DNA of 54,502 nucleotides from Vibrio jasicida CAIM 1864 = LMG 25398 (GCF_000400365.1 NZ_BAOG01000018.1:1-54502); one strand, 5' to 3'. Shown: positions 8,765 through 19,026, numbered from the stretch's first letter. Made by a program: numbers and translations. Notes: generated by a model not told the origin, from the letters alone.

Positions 8765-9019
8765 ATGAGAAAAAAGCGAACGGAACAAGAATGGCGCACA
8801 TTGCTAAAGCAATACTAAACGAGCGGCCTTACTCAGCGGGCTTTCTGCGAACAACAAAGTATCAGTCTCCACCTTCCTTGCCAAAAGGCAGAGATACTCC
8901 CAAGTTTGCGCTGATGACCTCCATGGTTTTGTCCTAACTTGAAGTGATGGCTAAAACCCCGACAGAAATGACGCTGCTGGTTAATGGAGTACCATAAGGA
9001 ATATCCACTGCCTATCTAT
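8765..9019 (+). pseudogene. IS66-family TnpA relic
   Basis: The start MRKKRTEQEWRTLLKQY, then after a TAA stop TSGLTQRAFCEQQSIS, matches the small helix-turn-helix accessory protein (TnpA) of IS66 elements. A further fragment in another frame reads TPTEMTLLVNGVPIRISTA, its usual C-terminal region. One in-frame stop and at least one frameshift make it inactive. The rest of the IS66 element is absent; an IS5-type relic follows directly. Confidence 0.65.
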
Positions 9020-9031
9020 AGTGCTTAATTC

Positions 9032-9796
9032 TCAAACGATATACTGAGTTTCTGGCATACCTAACCCTGTAAGCTTATTCAGCGCTTTGTTCATTGCATA
9101 AGTCTCGCCAATTTGAGCCTTGTAGTTTCTCAGGCTTAATTTTCCGTCTAATAACTGTTTCAATCGATACATTGCTGTCTCTGATAGCGAGTGCTTGTGA
9201 TAGCCAAACTGTTTTTCCCACTTTTTGTTGGAACCGTAGAGCTTCTGACTGCCTACTGCCAAACTGCGAGGATGTCCTTGTTCCCAGAAGGCTGCCCTTC
9301 TCGTGGCGGGACTAAGCGGAACTGTTCGCTTGATCCGTATAGTATCATTGCAATTTTTTGTGTCATAAGCGCCATAACCTGATATCTCGATGATTTTACG
9401 ACGTGTCTGCTTGAGTAAGTTGGGGAGCACATCGGCATCGGTTACGTTACATAAGCTCAGCTCTGCTGCGACTATTTAGTGGGTGTTTGTATCTACTGCG
9501 ATATGCAGCTTACGCCATACTCTGTGCTTCACATCAGTACCATGCTTCTTGACCTCCATTCTCTCTCGTCATAAATCTTGCAGCGCTCTCAATGGCATAG
9601 AGAAAATGCGTTTCACCATGAGTGCTGTTGTGATGGCTAAGTCGCTGAATCGGCGAGGTCTGCTAGGTTTGCTTTATTTGTTTTGTTTCCACTCGGCTAT
9701 CGTTTCCTCATTAATCCAAGAGGTAAGAGAACTGCGGTTGATTAAGGTTTTATTGTACCGCTTCCAGTTAGTTGTTTTGTAACGAGATTTAGGCAT
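9032..9796 (-). pseudogene. IS5-family (IS903-like) transposase, broken
   Basis: From ATG 9796 the frame reads MPKSRYKTTNWKRYNKTL, the typical N-terminus. The C-terminal part (LAVGSQKLYGSNKKWEKQFG, YHKHSLSETAMYRLKQLL, then ALNKLTGLGMPETQYIV) is intact-looking. Between them lie an in-frame TAA and frameshifts. A terminal-repeat-like CGATTTACGCAACAAAG is at 9832-9848. The same terminal sequence recurs at 48997, marking a second, smaller relic. Confidence 0.8.
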
Positions 9797-10400
9797 GAGG
9801 CTACGATCTGATGGGGGTAGTCGATTTACGCAACAAAGATGCTATGACCTTCAAGCAATCGAGCATCATATAGAAGTCGCACCTAAAGAGCAGGTCTTTA
9901 TTCTCGCTGAGAAGGCCTAGTTTATAGCTATGATTGAGTGGGCGAAAATGGTCGCTCACTTCTTGATTTTACAAGATGTGAAAGCAGAGAACATTCGTCT
10001 TTATAAGCTTGTCGTCGAACAAGAGTGCATTGAGCAAGATGCGTGGAAAGTTGAAGCGATGGTAAACGGAACCGAATTGATAGCACCACAACGATGACAG
10101 CAAGAGCACTCTAACCACAAATAACAATCCTTCGTAAATCTTTAGTAATAGATAAGAAATGGAACTAGTCTTTATTTTTTTAGAGTTGAGTTTTAGACCA
10201 ACTTGGATGTCAATGAAAAAAAACACAGTTTTAGTGATTTATATCAAATCGTAGTCTATAACATAAGTGTCAGTTGGTTTGCATTAGCATCTCCTAAATT
10301 CGAGTTGCCTGAATGCTATGGTGAATTTTGGATCAATGTAACAGAATTAAATGGAACTTATACATTTTTGCAAAGTTTATAAATCAACTTGGAGATTATT
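9797..10400. other. IS end, short remnant and pilus promoter region
   Basis: This stretch holds the IS5-like end (9832-9848). A degraded plus-strand frame at about 9930-10097 reads MIEWAKMVAHFLILQDVKAE in continuity with upstream sequence across a TAG; I do not recognise it. From about 10100 the DNA becomes AT-rich and must contain the pilus operon promoter. No operator can be assigned. Confidence 0.45.
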
Positions 10401-10955
10401 ATGAAAAAGACAGCTTTAACATTACTACTTTCGATCGTGGGCGCATCTAGTGCATTTGCTGCAACAGGTGATACATCCGATGGTCGAGTTACATTTTCTG
10501 GGTTTGTTCCTGGATTTGTATCAAATGGAGGCTTCATTGTCACTGGTTCTGGCGGCAGTATTAATGCAACTGATTTTAAAGGTTCATTGCAAGTCGAGCA
10601 AAGTGGTAAATTTACTACCCTTTCACCAGTAAGACTAGAAGGTCACTTATGGACAGATGAAGATACTGATGGAACAAATGAAACGGTAGGCGCTTTACAA
10701 GCAGCGGATTGGGTTGTTACTGGTGTCCAAGTCCTTAACGTTGGCTTTGAAGGTATCGCTGACACAATTTATGTTAAAGATGATATCGGTGGTACTGAGA
10801 TTCAGGCGTCATCTATTGGAGCGGGCTCAGCTTTAGCAAGTGGCGTTGATACCCTAGACATTTCGGTTAGAAATGAAACTGAAGTTGCTGACCTCGCCAC
10901 TATTGCTGGTCAAGACCTTCAAGTTGCTGTTGATATTCTAGCTACATCAAACTAA
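10401..10955 (+). CDS. Probable major pilin of the pilus operon
   Basis: ATG 10401 has GGAG at six bases, preferred over the earlier in-frame ATG 10389. The 184-aa product has a clear signal peptide (MKKTALTLLLSIVGASSAFA) with cleavage after AFA. The mature protein is all-beta in character, rich in Gly, Ser, Thr and acidic residues, lacks cysteine, and ends DLQVAVDILATSN. Position as first gene before usher and chaperone, and a gap of about 75 bases to the next gene, fit a highly expressed major subunit. Similarity to a named pilin is not evident, so the call rests on context. Confidence 0.6.
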   Translation: MKKTALTLLLSIVGASSAFAATGDTSDGRVTFSGFVPGFVSNGGFIVTGSGGSINATDFKGSLQVEQSGKFTTLSPVRLEGHLWTDEDTDGTNETVGALQAADWVVTGVQVLNVGFEGIADTIYVKDDIGGTEIQASSIGAGSALASGVDTLDISVRNETEVADLATIAGQDLQVAVDILATSN

Positions 10956-11031
10956 AACTATAAGCATCTAGATTAATTGGAATGTATGGGCATGGATGCC
11001 TACTTACTTCAATATGAATAGAAGGTATTAT

Positions 11032-11553
11032 ATGGCGAAGGGGATACTAATGGTGATATTAAGTATAATTAGCCTTCCTGTGCTTTCAAATTCGAAAACT
11101 TTGATATTCCCTGTTTTTACAGAGATCAATAAAGCATTACTCTCTGATTACTCTATTTTTACAAGCATATCAAGAGATAATATTCTTTTATCTTACTCAG
11201 AAAAAGAAGAAAAATTTATAGACGAGAAAGTAATAATATTTAACCGTTCAACAATTCCTACAGAAGAAGTCTTAAATTATACATATCGCTATTTGTTTAG
11301 TGATGTGCACTCATCATGCCAAAAGAAAAATGATACAAATGTAATTAATGAGTCATTTATGAGTGTTTATGTTAACGGTACAAAATATGTGACTGGTGAT
11401 AAAAGTGAGCCTATAAATTTTGATAGCTCTGATGGTAGTGGATTTGAGTCGAGAAATGATATATTAGAATTAAAGAATGAAGAGAGAATATCCAGTGAGT
11501 CCCCTTTGACTTGTGAAGGGGAAGTTAACTTCTTAGTAGAGTTATACTTATGA
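11032..11553 (+). CDS. Putative minor pilus subunit
   Basis: ATG 11032 is preceded by AGAAGG at good spacing and begins a signal peptide (MAKGILMVILSIISLPVLS). The mature region of about 150 aa is polar with two distant cysteines (SSCQKK and TCEGEV) that could form a disulfide, and ends FLVELYL. I do not recognise the family. The stop overlaps the usher start (ATGATAA-type), so it is translated together with the usher. A subunit, pilus initiator or periplasmic assembly factor are all possible. Confidence 0.55.
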   Translation: MAKGILMVILSIISLPVLSNSKTLIFPVFTEINKALLSDYSIFTSISRDNILLSYSEKEEKFIDEKVIIFNRSTIPTEEVLNYTYRYLFSDVHSSCQKKNDTNVINESFMSVYVNGTKYVTGDKSEPINFDSSDGSGFESRNDILELKNEERISSESPLTCEGEVNFLVELYL

Positions 11554-14306
11554 TAAATATTTGTTCTAGAAAAATAAGAATTTTTTATTCTGTCTTAACT
11601 ATATTCTCTTCATTATCTAATGCTTCTGTCCCGAAAGGGTTTGAAGAATTAGTAATGGCTCGAAAAGAAAAACTAGAATTAAATGTCTATTCAGATGAAC
11701 ATCATAGTGTTTTTGGCGAGTTCATCGTTGAAGGAGATACTTTTAAATTAGCTAATAGTTCTAGTATCGACCCTAGTTTACTTATTAACTTGGGGTTAAA
11801 TAAAGAAGGGGCTTTATTAGCCTATAAAAAATTATTAAAAGGCTCTAGTACCAGCAAGCAATGTAAAGGTTTCAGAGAAGAGTGTATAATTACACCACAA
11901 GACATAGATTTTGTTTATATTGACGATAAGAAAAAACTAACTTTGTTTGTATCTCCTGAGTTTATGTCTCCTCTTCTCAATAGCGAAAAAAAATTTATTA
12001 CACCAGAAATCGATGAGAAAGCTTTAATTATAAACAATTCTATTAGTTATTCTGGTGTATCAAATGAAGATAATGCCTATCAAGACAATTATTCATACTA
12101 CAATGAAAGCTATTTCGGCCTAGGAAACGATAGTTACTTGAGATCTGACTTTAATTTGGGTACTTCAAATGGTTTGAGCTTTGATGACCTTTCCTATAAT
12201 CATATATCCGGTCAAAATAAGTACAAGATTGGTTACCAAAGTAGCAATCAATATTGGAATGCTACAGATACATTAGAATCATTTAATAACTTTTCGTCCT
12301 ATATATTTTCTACGGGTAGTACTAATGACTTAAGGGTTTTAAAGGAAGAAGACTACGAGAGGTTTTATTTTTCTTCGCCACGATCAGGAAGATTGGAGGT
12401 CAAAAATGATCAAGGAAGAATATTGATAAGTAAAAATATAAATAATGGACCTCAATATATATCTTACTATGATCTACCAAAAGGAACTTATAATGTCACT
12501 ATTAAAGTGTTTGATGGTGAAAATGTTATTTTTGAAGAAAACAAACTGATTATAAACAAAAATAACTTTTCGACTAAAATTGGTGAGTTAGATTATAAGA
12601 TCAGTTTAGGGTATCTTTCTGATGAATTTGTAAATACTTCTCTCGATAACAATAATGAATATGAAGATTATCAAGCTCCTTTTTTTTCTGATGGAAGATT
12701 AATGACAAGAGTTTTTGATACGTTATCGATTGGTGGGGGAGTTTTAGCTACATCAATTGATTATTATGCATATGTTGGAATGGATTATCAAATAACTGAT
12801 CAAGCTTCATTATTATTCAATGGTGGAATATTTAACGATAAAGATACATTTTTATTAACTCAACTTCGATGGCATGGTTTTAGTTTGTCGTGGAGGAAAT
12901 TCACTGAGAGTGATGATAATTCAGACGTCAACTTATCAGACTTGCTTTTTTATAATGATGACTATGAAAACATTAATATAAATTATAGCTATAATATTAA
13001 CAATGATAACTCTTTCTATTTGTCTGCTGTTTATAGTGATTTTTCAACTGAAGATAGTGCATTTATCACATCGACAACCACTACTACAAGTTTTAAGCTT
13101 GGTTATACACGTTATAATTTGCCGTTGAACGCGCAACTCAACGTAGATTTAGGTATGTCTGAAAGTGATGATTCAGATCCACAATATGATGTTGGACTAA
13201 CAATTAACATACCATTCGGAGCTAGTCATACATATAGCCATAACTCTTATTATAATATGTCAAGTAAAGAAGCAAGTCATCGTGATAACATTAATAGTTA
13301 CTGGCTAAATGATGCGGATAATACATTGTCAACGAATGCTGGTTTATATTATTCTTCTGACAAATCTTCTCCTACTTCAGTTGATATTTCTGCCTCTTAT
13401 GCAACTAATGGAGACGAGATAAAGAGTAGTTCATATCTATATGCTAATAGTGATGGCACTATATCTGGAAATGTTTTTCTTGAATCTAATGCGATTATTA
13501 CAAAGAATGATGGCTTTTTAACTACTAAGAAATCTGACAGTTACTTTGTCGCAAAGAATAGGACAGGTAGAATAAATGCTGATGGGAAGTTTTCTTCAGT
13601 AATCCAAGAGTATGTAAACGATGAAGCAGGAAGAACAATATTGTTGGACAATGAGTTAGAAGTTCATGCATTGAAGAGCTATAAAAAGTATTCTTTTAAT
13701 GTAGATCAGTATTCATCAGACTTTTTTAATGATGGTGAGAGCAATGTTGAGGCAACATCATTTCCTGGAACGTTAATTCGACTTGACACTTCGGTTGGAG
13801 AGCTTAAGAGCTTCATTAGTACTTTTGTCGATATAAAAGGTGAGTTAATTGACTCTGTTGAGTGTGTTGGTCGTGGCTGTGTTCAAACTGAAAGATTGGT
13901 AGAAGGTGTATATCAGTTTAAGGTGAAAAAATCACTACCATATAAAATAATATCCAGAAAAGAACAATGTGTTATACCGTCACTTGATAACTCTGATAGC
14001 AGAAACTTAGGTGAAAATTTCTGTATGCCTTCATTTGAGGATAGTTATTCTGATTATCAGTTGGCAAAGTTTTCTGATAATGACTACTATTATTTCATTG
14101 GTAAGTTTACTGATGATTCTATTGTTGAAACATACAAGAAAAAGTTTATGAAATCTGGAGTTGTGTTCGTCGAAAGAAAAGTAGATGGTTTTTCTTATAT
14201 TTTTATCAACTCGGAAAGGCTTCTTGTTAAAAATGAGTTGAACGATGTCAATGAAATGATGTCATTTGCTCTAGAAAATAATTTGGAACCTTATGTTTCT
14301 AACTAA
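11550..14306 (+). CDS. Outer-membrane usher, CS1/CFA-I (alpha) type
   Basis: The 918-aa protein starts with a signal peptide ending SNA, then VPKGFEELV, an opening typical of CooC/TcfC-like alpha ushers. The plug domain is visible around FYFSSPRSGRLEVKNDQG and YYDLPKGTYNVTIKVFDGE. The middle consists of alternating beta-strand sequence of a large barrel, and the C-terminal domain has VECVGRGCVQTERL. It should accept chaperone-subunit complexes and export the pilus. Length is as expected for the class. The gene is very AT-rich, unlike the plasmid core, which suggests separate acquisition. Confidence 0.8.
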   Translation: MINICSRKIRIFYSVLTIFSSLSNASVPKGFEELVMARKEKLELNVYSDEHHSVFGEFIVEGDTFKLANSSSIDPSLLINLGLNKEGALLAYKKLLKGSSTSKQCKGFREECIITPQDIDFVYIDDKKKLTLFVSPEFMSPLLNSEKKFITPEIDEKALIINNSISYSGVSNEDNAYQDNYSYYNESYFGLGNDSYLRSDFNLGTSNGLSFDDLSYNHISGQNKYKIGYQSSNQYWNATDTLESFNNFSSYIFSTGSTNDLRVLKEEDYERFYFSSPRSGRLEVKNDQGRILISKNINNGPQYISYYDLPKGTYNVTIKVFDGENVIFEENKLIINKNNFSTKIGELDYKISLGYLSDEFVNTSLDNNNEYEDYQAPFFSDGRLMTRVFDTLSIGGGVLATSIDYYAYVGMDYQITDQASLLFNGGIFNDKDTFLLTQLRWHGFSLSWRKFTESDDNSDVNLSDLLFYNDDYENININYSYNINNDNSFYLSAVYSDFSTEDSAFITSTTTTTSFKLGYTRYNLPLNAQLNVDLGMSESDDSDPQYDVGLTINIPFGASHTYSHNSYYNMSSKEASHRDNINSYWLNDADNTLSTNAGLYYSSDKSSPTSVDISASYATNGDEIKSSSYLYANSDGTISGNVFLESNAIITKNDGFLTTKKSDSYFVAKNRTGRINADGKFSSVIQEYVNDEAGRTILLDNELEVHALKSYKKYSFNVDQYSSDFFNDGESNVEATSFPGTLIRLDTSVGELKSFISTFVDIKGELIDSVECVGRGCVQTERLVEGVYQFKVKKSLPYKIISRKEQCVIPSLDNSDSRNLGENFCMPSFEDSYSDYQLAKFSDNDYYYFIGKFTDDSIVETYKKKFMKSGVVFVERKVDGFSYIFINSERLLVKNELNDVNEMMSFALENNLEPYVSN

Positions 14307-14319
14307 TAAAAGGGGTCAT

Positions 14320-15030
14320 ATGAATATTAAAAACATAGCACTAACATTGCCTTTTCTCTTTGCTACTACGACTGGATATGCTTTTTCTGTAGATAGTATG
14401 GTTAAAGTTTCGGACAAAAACGGGAATGGCGTTTTTACGTTAACAAGTACAAAAGGAGAGCCTGAGTACATCAGCGGAGAAATTGAGCAAGTGAGTGTAG
14501 AAGATGGAGCTATAAAAAAAATAAAACTAACAAAAGATAACCTACCTATATGGGATCTAGCGCTGCTTCCGACAAAAGTAATTCTTTATCCTGGTGAGAT
14601 GAGAAGAGTAGCTGTTAAAAACTTATGCCAAAAAAATTGTACCAACTTGGAAAAAGATAAAGTTTATCAAATATCATTCAAACCGAGCTCTTCAGAAGAT
14701 GGGCTAGAAAAAAGTAATGTGGGGATTAATTTCGGCTATGCTCCATACTTTATTGTGCCGGCAGAAAAAATAGATATTAAATACAACTATTCGTATGATT
14801 CTAATGGCTTGAATTTTAAAAATGACAGCAATACTTTTCTTTACGTACAGTTAGATAATTGTCAAAAAGGAAAAATCATTGAAGGTTGCAAAAAAACTTA
14901 CACCTTTTTATCAGGTAGGGAAAAGTCAATACCTTTAACTAAAGAATTTTTAAATTTGAAAAAAATTAAGATGAGAATAGCAACTCATGACTATGAATAT
15001 AATGAGGTAGTCTATGCTAAGAAAAAGTAG
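14320..15030 (+). CDS. Periplasmic pilus chaperone, alpha class
   Basis: ATG 14320, with GGGG upstream, gives a 236-aa precursor with signal peptide MNIKNIALTLPFLFATTTGYA. The first Ig-like domain includes PTKVILYPGEMRRVAVKNLC, matching the strand that carries the conserved Arg and donates to subunits. Two cysteine pairs (CQKNC and CQKGKIIEGC) are present. It keeps subunits folded and delivers them to the usher encoded just upstream. Its end overlaps the adhesin gene by 17 bases. Confidence 0.75.
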   Translation: MNIKNIALTLPFLFATTTGYAFSVDSMVKVSDKNGNGVFTLTSTKGEPEYISGEIEQVSVEDGAIKKIKLTKDNLPIWDLALLPTKVILYPGEMRRVAVKNLCQKNCTNLEKDKVYQISFKPSSSEDGLEKSNVGINFGYAPYFIVPAEKIDIKYNYSYDSNGLNFKNDSNTFLYVQLDNCQKGKIIEGCKKTYTFLSGREKSIPLTKEFLNLKKIKMRIATHDYEYNEVVYAKKK

Positions 15031-16108
15031 CTTTTTTCTGTTGATTATTGTTTTTCATTACAATAGTGCATTTTCATCTGAACTTTATGGGCATGTGACA
15101 GGAAATAGTCCTATCATATGGAATAATGCGGTTCCCGTACCATCGCTAGGGGGGATCGCTGCGAGTTATTGGTCAATTAAAGAGCCAAGAACGACTAAAG
15201 AGTGGTACCCAGGTAGTTTAAGTAACCCTCAAAATGAATTAGTTGCTTTTACGGACAACGAAACAGGTGAGTCATTTCAGACTTTAGTTGAAAGGAAAGG
15301 TGTAGAGTATAACCTTGGAAGTTCAAGTTCTGTTTTTAAAGTAAATACTTATTCTGACGGGAATGTTGGTACCGGGGTCGCAAGTATTTGTTCTAGCCCA
15401 CAAATTGGACTCAATCTTGCTTCGATAAGTCATGATGGTGGTACGTGCGCTTCAAATTCTGGATATTTGAGTATAGATGGACGACGATTTACTCCATTTA
15501 AATTCATTAGGGCGGTTATTAATGTCCCTAACCTAGTGCAAGATATACAAGGCAGAGAAAGCGGGAGGTATACAGCTGTAATAGATAGTTCTCCCATTTA
15601 CTTTTATAAAAGCGAAACTGGAGTATTAACATACTTGCAGGATTATGAACCTATTATCATTCAAATCGACTATACAGCTGCCTTCTTTACTGATGCTAAA
15701 ATTGTCTTAGGCAATGGTGTGATTCATCCTAATTACGATAAAGTCAATCAATCTGTTAATGGTAAAACAGTTTATAGAGTTCAGGTCGATGGTTTATTTC
15801 CTGATGGCATAAAAATGACGTTTGAAACATCAAAAGACTACAGTCTCATTTCTAGCGTAGAACCATTAATTAGCATACCATACAGCATTTTGTGTCAAAA
15901 CGGATGTACTAGTTCTGGAATTATTGTTGATAATGGTAAATTTGATGAGACAACATTTCCTGGTGGTGAGGTCGTCAGTGACACGAAAAGTACATCAGAG
16001 AGTAGTTTGTTCGTGGATTTTGAAATTAATTATAATCAGTTAGGCTCTGAGTTGATTTCATCATCATATTCTGACCAATTTTCAGTCATATTTGAGGCGA
16101 ACTTATGA
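15014..16108 (+). CDS. Tip adhesin-like minor pilin (CfaE/CooD type)
   Basis: The 364-aa product has a signal peptide (FFLLIIVFHYNSAFS) and a size near that of CfaE/CooD tip adhesins. An N-terminal lectin-like part (to about residue 200) contains cysteines (ICSSPQ and GTCASNSG), and a C-terminal pilin-like part contains PYSILCQNGC and ends FSVIFEANL. Position after the chaperone matches the gene order of class 5 pili. It would sit at the pilus tip and bind a receptor, which cannot be guessed. GAGG precedes the start; the stop overlaps the next gene (ATGA). Confidence 0.65.
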   Translation: MLRKSSFFLLIIVFHYNSAFSSELYGHVTGNSPIIWNNAVPVPSLGGIAASYWSIKEPRTTKEWYPGSLSNPQNELVAFTDNETGESFQTLVERKGVEYNLGSSSSVFKVNTYSDGNVGTGVASICSSPQIGLNLASISHDGGTCASNSGYLSIDGRRFTPFKFIRAVINVPNLVQDIQGRESGRYTAVIDSSPIYFYKSETGVLTYLQDYEPIIIQIDYTAAFFTDAKIVLGNGVIHPNYDKVNQSVNGKTVYRVQVDGLFPDGIKMTFETSKDYSLISSVEPLISIPYSILCQNGCTSSGIIVDNGKFDETTFPGGEVVSDTKSTSESSLFVDFEINYNQLGSELISSSYSDQFSVIFEANL

Positions 16109-16764
16109 GATTACATATAATACTCATATTTTTCCTTCTTCTTGAACCGATTAACAGCTTGGCGAGTGAGGGTATCAGTCTAGGCCTAAATGCTGGGAGT
16201 GACTTCAAGGATATGGACTATATAGGACTTGATGTCGGGTACAAGAATGATGCTATTTTATTCAGTTTGGGCTTTAACAAGAATACCGGAAATGAAGTGG
16301 ATTTTGTTTCTGGTATTTATTATGACTTATATCGAAATAGTGAATTTTCACTATACTTTGGCTCTGGATTGGAAGATAAAAATGCCTTCTTATCATATGG
16401 TATAAACTATAAGTTGTCTGAAAATATCGATTTTGGCTTAGGGATGAGAACTGTATTTGAATCTCGAAACAAAAATAGTCAAGAAGGGTTCTTGAACACT
16501 AGATTTTATTTTAACCAACAAAAGACTGAGAAAGTAATAGAAAAAAATATTGATAGTGTAAAAGAGAAAGAGGTTAGTGGCTTAGATAGAGTTTTTTATG
16601 AAGATAAAAGACAGCCTATCTCTTACACAGTAAGAAAAGGTGATTGGCTCTTGAAAATAACAAAAATGTTTGATGTTGACTTGAAAGAAATAATTATATT
16701 GAATCGGGATATTATAAATCCAGATCTGATATATCCAGGACAAATAATTCTCATATCAAAGTAA
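16105..16764 (+). CDS. Outer-membrane beta-barrel protein with LysM domain
   Basis: After a signal peptide (MRLHIILIFFLLLEPINSLA), about 120 residues of alternating strands (ISLGLNAGSDFKDMDYIGLD, FSLYFGSGLEDKNAFLSYG) look like an eight-stranded barrel. A charged linker leads to a C-terminal LysM motif: YTVRKGDWLLKITKMFDVDL followed by INPDLIYPGQIILI. LysM binds peptidoglycan, so the protein could tie the outer membrane to the wall near the usher. The start overlaps the adhesin stop. This combination is not a standard part of CS1-type operons. Confidence 0.7.
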   Translation: MRLHIILIFFLLLEPINSLASEGISLGLNAGSDFKDMDYIGLDVGYKNDAILFSLGFNKNTGNEVDFVSGIYYDLYRNSEFSLYFGSGLEDKNAFLSYGINYKLSENIDFGLGMRTVFESRNKNSQEGFLNTRFYFNQQKTEKVIEKNIDSVKEKEVSGLDRVFYEDKRQPISYTVRKGDWLLKITKMFDVDLKEIIILNRDIINPDLIYPGQIILISK

Positions 16765-16775
16765 GGTGTAATTTG

Positions 16776-18980
16776 ATGAAATTTAATAGTACTTACTTTA
16801 TTTATTTTATACTCATTTTTAGCCTTTTTGGTTGTAAAGAAGAAGAGGCCTCAAATGAGAACACTGATGGTGGTAATGAGATTGAAGCGATTACCTACTA
16901 TGCGCAAGATACGCTCAGAAAAACCTCTCTGTCTAAAACCTACAATGTTGACCTTTCTGAGAATGTAGATTCTTCAGATGGGTCAAGGCCTGTTATTGTC
17001 TCTGTAAGATCTTTGTCGTCATCTCCTAGTTGTAGTGTTTTAAGTGTCAACAGTAAGGGCTTTCAGATAGATGCCAGAAACTCAAAGTCTTGTACCTATG
17101 AATATAGTGTTGGTTCAGCCACTACTTTGTCTAAGATGAGGACAAAAGACGCTTCAATATCGGCTATGAGTGGAGTTAGCTTAGGTGTTGCAACTGCTAC
17201 GGTACTGGTTGGTGATTCTTCTGAATTACTCAAGCCAATAAGTGCGACGACTACAGTTGATGATTCTGTAGACATATTTATAAAAACAGAGCTTGCACAA
17301 TATGGAGATGAAATAGGAGTCGGCTTTACTTTAGATGAAAACTCGTTGGTTCTTCCTAACGCCTCGGTTACTGGCTCTTCAGCATCTGCAAGTGTAGGTG
17401 ACGATTCTATAACCTACACACCTGGTTTAGGTTTTTCTGGTGTAGAAAGAATCCTTTATTCATACACTGATGGTGTTAGTGTTTTAACGGGTAGTATTGA
17501 TGTTTCTGTTTCAACGACTGTTAACACTGCTCCTAATGCTGAGTACTTTTATTACCTTTATGGTGACGGAACTCAACCAGTGCCTTATGGTGAAACCATT
17601 GAGATTGATGTGAAAGACTATATTAGTGATGATGATGGCGATACATTACAACTGATTGACGTTTTTGCTTACGATGCGACACTCTCCATACCTACTGACT
17701 TTAACAGTAATGGCAATAACTTTGATGATACGGTGTTTACATTTAGCTCCAACAATCCTGGACGTCACTCTATCACTTACGTTGTCAGTGATAATAAGGG
17801 AGGGTTTGCAACTGGTGTTATCGATCTGACTGTCGCGGATGTCTATCAAAATATTTTGGTTACAACCTCTTCGCCAAATTTATTATTTTCTCCCCCATAT
17901 ACGGCGAGCCAAGCAGAGTTGGCAAACTTGAAATATGCAGCAGGTCCTGTCGGTGATGGAAGCTCAAGTTTAGATGGCCTTTCAACCGCTACCCATGACT
18001 GGGTCACTGCAAATGGGATATGTGAGGCAAGAGGGGGGGCACTTCCTACAAGAACTGAAATTCAGGCCCTCTATTCATCACGCCCGAATGGTGGTTTGTT
18101 CTCTTCAGAAAACTGGCCAGTAGATATCAATTATTGGACAGAATCAGGAGGTGCTGAGGCTGGTAGTTTTCAATCTATAAATATGAGTAACGGAAATATA
18201 ACGGAAAGTGCTCCTAGCTCAGATTATAACTATGTTGCCTGTATCAGTCGTGAGTCTGTAACGGTATCTGTTATAGGAGAAGAATATATTAATGTAGGTT
18301 CAGACCAAAGCTCTGTAATAGAACTCTATGAGTTAGAAGGGGTACAAGCTGATGGCACTACAGAGATAATAGACAATCCGTTGGTTGCATGGAGTTCCCA
18401 AATAGAACCGCCAGAGCTTGCTCAATTTAATAATGATACGGCTGAGCTTACAACATTTCCCCAGGCAATCGATACAAATGGTACAGCAACTATCACTGGT
18501 TGTACAAAAGAAGGAATTTGTGATTCGAAGTTGGTGAATCTTTTTGCCTTCTTTAAATCACCATTGTACGGAACTGTAACAGGGTCATCTGTTGAGGTTG
18601 AATATGTTTTAGGCGATAGTAATATCGTAAATACTCGCTGTGGGCAAATTGTCGATGCAATTGGTACGCCAGAAATGGGACTTTCTGGAGGGAACGGTGG
18701 TAGCCTTAAACAAGTCGGTAGAGCTGATACGATACGTTCTGTAAACGTAGAAACTGGATTTTTCAGTTTTTCTGGGTCCATTAGAATAATGACGAAGTTA
18801 AAGTTTAATAGAGCAGATGGCACATCAGTTCAATGTGGTAATTCTGGTAGTACTAGTAATATTCAGAGAGACACTTATACGGTACCTGATGGGTATGTAT
18901 TCTATGGATTTAGAGCTTATAGTGTAGGTCGAAGTGGTTATTTACAAGCTTTACAGTTTTTAAGTATCCCTACAAACTGA
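16776..18980 (+). CDS. Large lipoprotein with DUF1566-like and jacalin-like domains
   Basis: ATG 16776 follows AAGGTG. The lipobox FSLFGC predicts a lipoprotein. The body contains cadherin-like beta domains (VEYVLGDS and IDVKDYISDDDGDTLQLIDV), then a DUF1566-like region around residues 400-490 (GGALPTRTEIQALYSSRPNG, YNYVACIS). The last 130 residues resemble a jacalin-type lectin: LSGGNGGSLKQ, later YVFYGFRAYSVGRSGYLQAL and QFLS. It is the last gene of the pilus operon. A role in surface carbohydrate binding next to the pilus is inference. A run of seven G at 18033-18039 lies inside the gene. Confidence 0.65.
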   Translation: MKFNSTYFIYFILIFSLFGCKEEEASNENTDGGNEIEAITYYAQDTLRKTSLSKTYNVDLSENVDSSDGSRPVIVSVRSLSSSPSCSVLSVNSKGFQIDARNSKSCTYEYSVGSATTLSKMRTKDASISAMSGVSLGVATATVLVGDSSELLKPISATTTVDDSVDIFIKTELAQYGDEIGVGFTLDENSLVLPNASVTGSSASASVGDDSITYTPGLGFSGVERILYSYTDGVSVLTGSIDVSVSTTVNTAPNAEYFYYLYGDGTQPVPYGETIEIDVKDYISDDDGDTLQLIDVFAYDATLSIPTDFNSNGNNFDDTVFTFSSNNPGRHSITYVVSDNKGGFATGVIDLTVADVYQNILVTTSSPNLLFSPPYTASQAELANLKYAAGPVGDGSSSLDGLSTATHDWVTANGICEARGGALPTRTEIQALYSSRPNGGLFSSENWPVDINYWTESGGAEAGSFQSINMSNGNITESAPSSDYNYVACISRESVTVSVIGEEYINVGSDQSSVIELYELEGVQADGTTEIIDNPLVAWSSQIEPPELAQFNNDTAELTTFPQAIDTNGTATITGCTKEGICDSKLVNLFAFFKSPLYGTVTGSSVEVEYVLGDSNIVNTRCGQIVDAIGTPEMGLSGGNGGSLKQVGRADTIRSVNVETGFFSFSGSIRIMTKLKFNRADGTSVQCGNSGSTSNIQRDTYTVPDGYVFYGFRAYSVGRSGYLQALQFLSIPTN

Positions 18981-18988
18981 CAAATGTT

Positions 18989-19015
18989 ATCGAGGCTGTT
19001 ATCAATAGCCTCGAT
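18989..19015 (+). terminator. Hairpin after the pilus operon
   Basis: ATCGAGGCT and AGCCTCGAT form a perfect 9-bp stem with a 9-base loop, starting 8 bases after the lipoprotein stop. The T tract is weak, so it may only partly stop transcription before the regulator gene. Confidence 0.55.
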
Positions 19016-19026
19016 TGTAAAGTGAT

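Noticed and set aside
17646..18823. Minus-strand frames inside the lipoprotein gene
   Set aside because: They lie antisense to a well-supported gene with lipobox and domains, and have no ribosome sites.
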